Positions 7,609-12,648 of a stretch of 12,648 nt of DNA are shown piece by piece. Location: NCBI GenBank assembly GCA_046726955.1, contig JBKPBQ010000582.1, positions 1 to 12,648 of the forward strand, in the 5' to 3' direction. Below the pieces are notes generated by a model. The model was given only the letters and a program-made list of their open reading frames with translations, was not told the DNA's origin and did not search any database. The stretch comes from CAVPGH01 sp046726955 (lineage in GTDB: Bacteria > Acidobacteriota > Vicinamibacteria > Fen-336). Each line of letters begins with the position of its first letter. The stretch's first letter is position 1. The translations under genes and the position numbers were made by a program.

Positions 7609-8334
7609 ATGAGCGAGCCGGAAGGGCCTCCCCCGTACCGCAAGTCGGTGGCACGGGAGTACCTCGAGTCGGTCGTGGTCGCGGTCATCCTCGCCCTCTT
7701 CATCCGTACCTTCGCCGTCCAGGCCTTCAAGATCCCCACGGGCTCGATGATCCCCAACCTCCTCATCGGGGACCACTTGCTCGTCAACAAGCTCGTCTAC
7801 TCGCCCTCGTTCGGGCCCCTCGAGGACGCTCTCTTCGGGAAGAAGCAGATCCGGCGGGGGCACGTGGTGGTCTTCAAGTTCCCGGAGGACCCGAGCCGCG
7901 ATTTCATCAAGCGGGTCATCGGCCTTCCCGGCGAGAAGGTGGAGATCCGCGACAAGAAGGTCTACATCGACGACCAGCCTCTCGAGGAGAGCGAATACGC
8001 GCACTTCATCGACACCCCGCTCCGGCACGACGACCCCGAGTACGGGTTTCGGGGCGAGGGCCAGCGCGACAACTGGGGACCCGAGGTCGTCCCCGCGGGC
8101 CAGCTCTTCGTCATGGGCGACAACCGCGACAACAGCCGCGACAGCCGGTACTGGGGCTATCTGCCGATCGATCAAGTCAAGGGCCGGGCGCTCCTCGTCT
8201 ACTGGTCGCTCGACGCGAGCAAGGACGAGTACCAACGCACCAACGTCGGGGACTGGCTGAAGGACATCGGCAACCTGATCCTTCACTTTCGCGAGCGCAC
8301 GCGCTGGGATCGCTTCTTTCACGTGATCCGCTGA
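7609..8334 (+). CDS. lepB: Signal peptidase I
   Basis: A 241-residue membrane serine protease that removes signal peptides from secreted proteins. One N-terminal transmembrane helix (about 20-36) comes just before the catalytic box with Ser46 in PTGSMIPNL. Box C, GDHLLVNKL, is at 54-62. The general base Lys101 lies in RDFIKRVIGLPGE, and box E, GDNRDNSRDSRYWG, at 170-183. An insert rich in charged residues (about 125-160) separates the last two, as in many Gram-negative enzymes. The start at 7609 (MSEPEGPPPY) is preferred. An in-frame ATG at 7600 overlaps the -10 element and would only be used if transcription began further upstream. A 14-base gap leads to the DUF4845-like gene, so the two form an operon. 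Confidence 0.96.
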   Translation: MSEPEGPPPYRKSVAREYLESVVVAVILALFIRTFAVQAFKIPTGSMIPNLLIGDHLLVNKLVYSPSFGPLEDALFGKKQIRRGHVVVFKFPEDPSRDFIKRVIGLPGEKVEIRDKKVYIDDQPLEESEYAHFIDTPLRHDDPEYGFRGEGQRDNWGPEVVPAGQLFVMGDNRDNSRDSRYWGYLPIDQVKGRALLVYWSLDASKDEYQRTNVGDWLKDIGNLILHFRERTRWDRFFHVIR

Positions 8335-8348
8335 GGGAGAGGAGAGAC

Positions 8349-8723
8349 ATGCGACGAGGGAACGAGCGGGGCGAAGGACAGGCGAGCACTCTCGTCTTCC
8401 TCGGGGTCGTGATCGCGTTCGGCTTGGCGGCGTGGAACGTCGCCCCCGTCTATATGGACCACTACTCGCTGGTGGACAAGGTCAACGAGATCGCCCGCAC
8501 CCCCAAGTACCGGGCGCCCACGGACGAGCGCATCACCGAGATGCTCATGAAGGAGGTCCGCGAGCGGCGCATGGACCAGTGGATCGGCTCCAAGAACTTT
8601 CGGGTCAGCACCACCGACACGAGCCGAAGGATCAACCTCTCCTACGAGCGCGAGACCAAGATCCTTCCCGGGTGGAAAAAAGTCTTCAAGTTCGACTTCC
8701 AGGCCGACCAGCCGCTCGTGTGA
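8349..8723 (+). CDS. DUF4845-like single-pass membrane protein
   Basis: A 124-residue protein with a short charged N-terminus (MRRGNERGEGQAS), one hydrophobic helix at about 14-34, and a soluble C-terminal domain of about 90 residues placed outside the cytoplasm by the positive-inside rule. The pattern after the helix (WNVAPVYMDHYSLVDKVNEI, then a helical charged stretch and alternating beta-like segments to the end) resembles the DUF4845 family, which sits directly after lepB in many Proteobacteria. The N-terminus loosely resembles a pseudopilin (Gly before a hydrophobic helix) but lacks the expected Glu at +5. The role is unknown. A link to protein export or envelope assembly comes only from the conserved lepB neighbourhood. 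GGAGAGGAG just upstream is a strong ribosome site. Confidence 0.75.
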   Translation: MRRGNERGEGQASTLVFLGVVIAFGLAAWNVAPVYMDHYSLVDKVNEIARTPKYRAPTDERITEMLMKEVRERRMDQWIGSKNFRVSTTDTSRRINLSYERETKILPGWKKVFKFDFQADQPLV

Positions 8724-8726
8724 GGT

Positions 8727-8750
8727 GAGCGGCGCCGCTCAGGCGGCGCC
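8727..8750. terminator. Overlapping hairpins between convergent genes
   Basis: GGCGCCGC (8731-8738) and GCGGCGCC (8743-8750) form a perfect eight-base stem with the loop TCAG, and GAGCGGCGCCGCTC (8727-8740) is an alternative perfect palindrome. The pair fills the 15-base gap between two convergent stops and includes the minus-strand stop codon. There is no T-run on either strand, so it may act with Rho or as a 3' end stabiliser. Confidence 0.35.
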
Positions 8751-9347
8751 GAGCGCCCCCGCCCGCGTGCGGCCTTCGCCGATGGCCGCCTCGACCTTCT
8801 CGAGCGCGAGCTGGCCGGCATCGCCCTGCGAGGACGAGTTGATGCGGACGTTCTCGGCGGCGCCGACGAGCCCGGCCCAGGCGAGCGCCCCCGCGGTGCG
8901 CGCGTCGGAGAGCGCGTTGGGGTTGCCGTTGTCGGCCGCCTCCTGGGCGGCCTTGAGGACGACGAGGCAGGCCTCGGCCGTCTGCAGGGGGACGTCGGTG
9001 GCGCGGGCCATCGCCTCCGCCACCGCCTGCTTGCGCGCAGCCTTCTCCGCGTCCGTGGCCTTGGGCAGCTTGTAGGCCGCGACCACGGCGTCGTAGGCGC
9101 GGCTGTCCTCGGCCACGAGAGCGCGCAGCCTCGCTCCCGCCTCGCGCGCCCATCCCTGCGCGGCCTCCAGCCGGGCCCGCTCCTCGGGCGCGCCCGTCTT
9201 CGTCTTGGGCATCCCCGTCACCATGAGGACGAGCGCCGAGCCCGTCGCTCCCGCGAGGGCCGCGGCCGAGCCGCCGCCCGGCGTGGGGTCCGAGGACGCG
9301 AAGCGGTCGAGCAGCTCCACGGCGGAGAGAGCGAGGAGGTCCGTCAC
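8739..9347 (-). CDS. Formimidoyl-/methenyl-THF cyclodeaminase-family protein (FTCD_C, FchA-like)
   Basis: A 202-residue protein consisting only of the FTCD C-terminal domain. Family members convert 5-formimidoyl-THF to 5,10-methenyl-THF and ammonia, or act as methenyl-THF cyclohydrolase (FchA). Diagnostic stretches are SSDPTPGGGSAAALAGA (18-34), NGNPNALSDARTAGALA (140-156) and GAAENVRIN (162-170). The length suits stand-alone, all-helical enzymes of this type. No formiminotransferase domain is fused or adjacent, so the substrate could come from a separate protein or the enzyme may work as a cyclohydrolase. The GTG at 9347 overlaps the acyl-CoA dehydrogenase stop (GTGA), indicating translational coupling. 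Pairing a C1-folate enzyme with an acyl-CoA dehydrogenase suggests amino-acid catabolism, but that is inference. Confidence 0.9.
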   Translation of the reverse strand: MTDLLALSAVELLDRFASSDPTPGGGSAAALAGATGSALVLMVTGMPKTKTGAPEERARLEAAQGWAREAGARLRALVAEDSRAYDAVVAAYKLPKATDAEKAARKQAVAEAMARATDVPLQTAEACLVVLKAAQEAADNGNPNALSDARTAGALAWAGLVGAAENVRINSSSQGDAGQLALEKVEAAIGEGRTRAGALGAA

Positions 9348-10519
9348 ATCTTCCCCATGATCTGCTTGGCGATCACCAGGAGCTGCATGTTCGTCGTGCC
9401 CTCGTAGATCTGGCCGACCTTCTGGTCGCGGAAGTACTTCTCCACGGGATACTCGCGCGTGAAGCCGTAGCCGCCGTAGACCTCGATGGCCTTGCTCGCC
9501 ACGTGCTCGGCGACGCGCGAGGCGAAGAGCTTGGCCATCGCCGCCTCCTTCACGAAGGAAGCGCCCGTGTCCCGCAGGCGCGCCGCGTTGTAGGTGAGCA
9601 GGCGCGCCGCCTCGATCTCCGTGGCGAGCTCGGCGAGCTGGAACTGCACGGCCTGGAACTCGCCGATGGGCTTGCCGAACTGCTGGCGCTCTTGCGCGTA
9701 CCGGAGCGCGCAGTCGAAAGCACCCTGCGCGACGCCGACCATCTGGGCGCCGATCCCGATGCGGCCTTCGTTCAGGGTCTCGATCGCGATCTTGTAGCCC
9801 TTGCCCGCCTGTCCGAGCACGTTGTCCTTGGGAACGCGGCAGCCCTCCAGGATGAGCTCGCAGGTGGACGAGGCGCGGATGCCGAGCTTGTCCTCCTTCT
9901 TGCCCACGTCGAACCCGGGAAGGGACCGCTCGACGAGGAACGTCGTGATGCCCTTGTAGCCCTGGGCCGGATCGAGCGTCGCCATCACGATGAAGAGGTC
10001 GGCCTCCGCGGCGTTCGTGATCCAGAGCTTGCGGCCGGTGAGCTCGTAGTGGTCGCCCTTGTCGAGGGCTCGGCACGAGAGGGCGAACGCGTCGGAGCCG
10101 GAGCCCGCCTCGGAGAGCGCGTAGGCGCCCACGGAGCGCGACGCGAGCTTCGGCAGGTAACGGGCTTTCTGGTCCTCGGTCCCCCAGCGCAGGAGCGCGT
10201 TGTTGACGAGCGTGTTCTGGACGTCCACGAGCACCGCCACCGAGGCGTCCACGCGCGCGAGCTCCTCCACGACGAGGATCGACATGAAGAACGTCGCCTC
10301 CGCCCCGCCGTGCTTCTCCGGGATCTCGATGCCCATGATCCCGAGCTCGAAGAGCTCGTCCACGAGCGAGCGGGGCATCTTCGCCTCCGCGTCCATCTTC
10401 GAGACGTGGGGGCGAATGCGCTCGTCCGCGAACTGGCGGACCTGGTCGCGGAAGAGCCTCTCGTCCTCGGAGAGGTCGGTCAGGGGAAGGCTGCGGTGGG
10501 CCGTCGCCGTCTCGGACAT
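9344..10519 (-). CDS. Acyl-CoA dehydrogenase, short/branched-chain (ACADSB) type
   Basis: A 391-residue FAD-dependent acyl-CoA dehydrogenase that makes the 2,3-enoyl-CoA and passes electrons to ETF. It has the usual helical N-domain (about 15-130), a middle beta domain starting at YALSEAGSGSD (133-143) with KLWITNA (164-170), and a C-terminal helical domain. Catalytic Glu373 is in QIYEGTTNMQL, the position used by short-chain and short/branched-chain enzymes, not the position used by isovaleryl- or long-chain enzymes. Blocks such as ARVDASVAV, GYKGIT, NEGRIGIGAQM and PVEKYFRD closely resemble 2-methylbutyryl-CoA dehydrogenase (ACADSB), from memory of that family. Isobutyryl-, 2-methylbutyryl- or butyryl-CoA are therefore plausible substrates. 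GAGG six bases upstream supports the ATG at 10519. It follows the WD40-gene stop by 68 bases and is coupled to the downstream folate enzyme. Confidence 0.95.
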   Translation of the reverse strand: MSETATAHRSLPLTDLSEDERLFRDQVRQFADERIRPHVSKMDAEAKMPRSLVDELFELGIMGIEIPEKHGGAEATFFMSILVVEELARVDASVAVLVDVQNTLVNNALLRWGTEDQKARYLPKLASRSVGAYALSEAGSGSDAFALSCRALDKGDHYELTGRKLWITNAAEADLFIVMATLDPAQGYKGITTFLVERSLPGFDVGKKEDKLGIRASSTCELILEGCRVPKDNVLGQAGKGYKIAIETLNEGRIGIGAQMVGVAQGAFDCALRYAQERQQFGKPIGEFQAVQFQLAELATEIEAARLLTYNAARLRDTGASFVKEAAMAKLFASRVAEHVASKAIEVYGGYGFTREYPVEKYFRDQKVGQIYEGTTNMQLLVIAKQIMGKM

Positions 10520-10546
10520 CGATTACCTCGCGAGCCCGTAATGCTA

Positions 10547-10560
10547 CCGCCAGCAGGCGG
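10547..10560. other. Small hairpin between the WD40 gene and the acyl-CoA dehydrogenase gene
   Basis: CCGCC, loop AGCA, GGCGG form a five-base perfect stem in the 68-base gap. On the minus strand it is followed by TAGCATTACG rather than a T-run, so it is a poor intrinsic terminator. TAGCAT there is a weak -10 candidate without a -35. Either a processing site or chance is possible. Confidence 0.25.
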
Positions 10561-10587
10561 GTCTCCGGAAGACGGGGTGATGCGCGC

Positions 10588-12648
10588 TCACTGGCCGAGC
10601 TGCAGGGCTCCCTCTATCTTGCGCAGCGACTCGAGCTCCCCGAGGCTCTGGTCCGCCGCCGCGCGCACCGCCGGATCGCTGTCCCCGGCGAAGGACGTGA
10701 GCCGCTTGCGCGCGTTGCGCGCGTCGAAGAGGAGGAGCGCCTGGGCCGCGGCCGCGCGCACGGCGGGATCGGAGTCGCCGGCCAGCCGCGAGACCACCAC
10801 GTAGAGGTCGGGCGCGGGCACCCGGCTCTTGATGGCGAGCACACCGAGGCTCCCCGCCGCCGAGACCCGGACCCCTGGATCGCCGTGCTGCGTCGCCTCC
10901 AGGAAGCACTGCTGCGCGCGGGCCGCGTGGAGCAGGCCCAGCGACCGCAGGGCGACGAGCCGCGCCTCCGGGGAACGCGCGTCCGTGGCGGCGCGACAGA
11001 CGTCCTCGACCGCGTCCGCGGCCAGGGCGAGGACGAGGGCCACCTGCCGCTGCCGCCGCCCCTCGGCCTTCCTGGGCTCGGGGGGGGCCGCGGCGGCGAG
11101 GGCCTGGAAGAAGGGCGCTACGGCTCCGGCGGGATGCAGCCGGGCGAGACAATCGATCGCCATCTCGGGCTGGGGAGGCGAGCCGCCGAGAACGTACGCG
11201 TCGTTCGCCGCGGCGGCCGTCCAGGCGCCGATCGGCTGCTCGGAGCAGTTCCCGACGTAGCCCTTGAGGTCGGCGGGACGCGTGGCGTCGCGCACGAGCT
11301 TCACGGAGTATCCGTTGTAGGTCGCGTGGAAGAAGCCCCGCGGCAGCCACGCGGAGACGCCGATCACGAAGAGGAGGACGACCCCCGCGATGCCGAGGTA
11401 TTCCCACCGGAAGCGGGGCCGCGCCTGGAGGGTGCGCGGCGCAGGCGCGGGCTCCTTCGGCCGCGAGCGCAGGACCTCGTCCCAGAAGCTCGTCCGCCTT
11501 GCCACCATCGGCTCGAGCCGGCGCGCGACGCGCTCCCGCGACAGCCACCCGAATCCCCGCAGCCGCAGGTCCGCGAGAAGGGCGTCCGTCTCGGCCGCGG
11601 TGAGCGCGGCAGGGGCTCTCGGCGAGCGGAGAGCGAGGAAGACCTCGAGGAAGGCCCGCACACGCTCGTCCCACTCCGGCAGCACGCGGTCGTCGGGCTC
11701 CCAGTCCAGCTCGAACACGCGCACGACGCCGTCCGCGCCTCCGGTGTAGAAGGTGCAGCCGTCCGCCCCCACCGCCACCGCGTTCACGGGGACGGTGTGG
11801 GCGAAGGAGCGCACGCTCTTGTCGCTCGTCAGGTCCCAGAGCACGACTGTCTTGTCCTTTCCCGCGGAAAGGAGATAGCGGCCGTCCGGGCAGAAGGCGA
11901 GCCCGCCGATCTCGCTCGCGTGCGAGGACAGGGTCCGGCAGGTGCGATGCTTGAGGTCCCAGAGCCGGATCGTTCCGTCCTGGTGGCCGGAGGCCACCTG
12001 CCGCGCGTCCGGTCCCACCGCGATCGCGGAGACGGGCCCGTGCTCGCCGCCGAGCACGACGGCCGCCGTACCCGACTCGAGATCCCACGCCTGCACCGTG
12101 CCGTCCCAGCTCCCGCTCGCCGCGAAGCGCCCGTCCGGGCTCACGGCGAGCCCGCTCACCGCCGAGGCGTGGCCTTCCAGCACGCTCAGCCCCCGGCCGT
12201 TCGCGGGATCCCAGAGGCGCACCGTGTGGTCCGAGCTGCCGGTGAGCGCGAACCCGCGCCCGGGGATCCAGGCGGCGCAGGTGACGTACTCCGAGTGGTC
12301 CGTGAAGCGGACGCGAGGCTCACCCCGCGCGAGGTCCCACACGCAGGCGACGTTGTCCCAGCCCCCGGAGAGCAGACGGCGGCCATCGGGGGATGCCGCC
12401 ACCGTGGCCACGACCTTGTCGTGGCCGCGCAGCACCTGCACGTCCTCGCTCCCCGCAGTCCACGCGCGCACGGTGCCGTCCATCGAGGCCGAGTAGAGAC
12501 GGCCGGAAGACGCGAAGGCGAAAGACGTGACCTGGTCGGAATGGCCGGTGAGGGCGGCGCTCTCCCACGCGGAGCGGAGAGACTTGCGGGGAAGGACGGC
12601 GAGCAGCTGCTTCCAGAGCGCGACCGCCTCCGGCGCCCGCTCGTAGCC
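10588..12648 (-). CDS. WD40 propeller - transmembrane - HEAT repeat protein, N-terminus beyond window
   Basis: The frame is open to the right edge, so the 686 visible residues are the C-terminal part; the Met at 12483 is internal. The first 30 visible residues (GYERAPEAVALWKQLLAVLP) resemble a TPR helix pair. Seven WD40 repeats follow (about 32-315), with DGTVRAW-, DHTVRLWD- and DGTIRLWD-type ends, enough for one complete propeller. A helical segment comes next (EWDERVRAFLEVFLALRSP to GFGWLSRERVARRLEPM, about 325-381), like the one after WD40 repeats in some kinase-associated bacterial proteins. Then come a Pro/Arg linker, one transmembrane helix at about 417-436 (GIAGVVLLFVIGVSAWL), and a HEAT-repeat region (about 530-671) with two near-identical GDSDPAVRAAA units 31 residues apart. 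This looks like a membrane-anchored scaffold. A Ser/Thr kinase domain upstream is possible but not visible. Confidence 0.9.
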   Translation of the reverse strand, partial: GYERAPEAVALWKQLLAVLPRKSLRSAWESAALTGHSDQVTSFAFASSGRLYSASMDGTVRAWTAGSEDVQVLRGHDKVVATVAASPDGRRLLSGGWDNVACVWDLARGEPRVRFTDHSEYVTCAAWIPGRGFALTGSSDHTVRLWDPANGRGLSVLEGHASAVSGLAVSPDGRFAASGSWDGTVQAWDLESGTAAVVLGGEHGPVSAIAVGPDARQVASGHQDGTIRLWDLKHRTCRTLSSHASEIGGLAFCPDGRYLLSAGKDKTVVLWDLTSDKSVRSFAHTVPVNAVAVGADGCTFYTGGADGVVRVFELDWEPDDRVLPEWDERVRAFLEVFLALRSPRAPAALTAAETDALLADLRLRGFGWLSRERVARRLEPMVARRTSFWDEVLRSRPKEPAPAPRTLQARPRFRWEYLGIAGVVLLFVIGVSAWLPRGFFHATYNGYSVKLVRDATRPADLKGYVGNCSEQPIGAWTAAAANDAYVLGGSPPQPEMAIDCLARLHPAGAVAPFFQALAAAAPPEPRKAEGRRQRQVALVLALAADAVEDVCRAATDARSPEARLVALRSLGLLHAARAQQCFLEATQHGDPGVRVSAAGSLGVLAIKSRVPAPDLYVVVSRLAGDSDPAVRAAAAQALLLFDARNARKRLTSFAGDSDPAVRAAADQSLGELESLRKIEGALQLGQ

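Noticed and set aside
9348..10076. Upstream extension of the cyclodeaminase frame to give a 445-residue protein
   Set aside because: The extension is Arg/Gly-rich and lies within the acyl-CoA dehydrogenase in another frame. The family similarity starts at the GTG at 9347.
12483..12483. Met at 12483 as the true start of the WD40 protein
   Set aside because: The frame stays open to the edge, and the residues before it (ALTGHSDQVTSFAF) complete the first WD40 repeat.

Overview
This is a high-GC bacterial chromosomal window with dense, strongly GC3-biased coding on both strands, short intergenic gaps and frequent start/stop overlaps. No tRNA, rRNA, CRISPR array, insertion sequence or phage gene is visible. 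The gene mix (chemosensory CheA/CheY beside an ExeA-type AAA ATPase, lepB followed by a DUF4845-like gene, a WD40/HEAT membrane protein, an ACADSB-like acyl-CoA dehydrogenase) suits a Gram-negative, probably aerobic, environmental lineage such as Acidobacteriota or a deltaproteobacterial relative. That placement is inference from gene content, not a phylogenetic result.

Layout. (1) Positions 1-3499, minus strand: a chemosensory operon read right to left as cheY, cheA (HPt, Pro-rich linker, dimerisation, kinase and CheW-like domains), an ExeA/GspA-type AAA ATPase whose ATG overlaps the cheA stop codon, and a Pro/Ala-rich gene cut by the left edge. A good sigma70-type promoter for cheY lies at 3581-3609. 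(2) Positions 3656-5190, plus strand: a ROK-family sugar kinase or regulator, translationally coupled to a 166-residue protein of unknown function. The ribosome binding site of the second gene sits in a hairpin at the end of the first. (3) Positions 5235-8723, plus strand: lepA (EF4), a YidB-family gene with its own promoter, a Rho-independent terminator packed against an extended -10 element, then lepB (signal peptidase I) and a small single-pass DUF4845-like gene. (4) Positions 8739-12648, minus strand, convergent with block 3: a large WD40-transmembrane-HEAT protein whose N-terminus lies beyond the right edge, an acyl-CoA dehydrogenase most like short/branched-chain enzymes, and a stand-alone formimidoyl-/methenyl-tetrahydrofolate cyclodeaminase-domain protein whose GTG start overlaps the dehydrogenase stop.

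How the genes work together. Block 1 reads as a sensory phosphorelay: CheA autophosphorylates and passes phosphate to the stand-alone CheY. The AAA ATPase is co-translated with CheA and is the least expected partner. No chemoreceptor, CheR, CheB or flagellar gene is visible, so the output could be motility, pili or another surface function. Block 3 is mostly housekeeping: translation GTPase and protein export. In block 4 the dehydrogenase and the folate enzyme are tightly coupled and probably made in fixed ratio, suggesting linked amino-acid catabolism. The points most worth a second look are the CheA-AAA coupling with a peptide shared by both C-termini, the hairpin-buried ribosome site at 4654-4692, the possibly leaderless lepB message, and the WD40-TM-HEAT protein.
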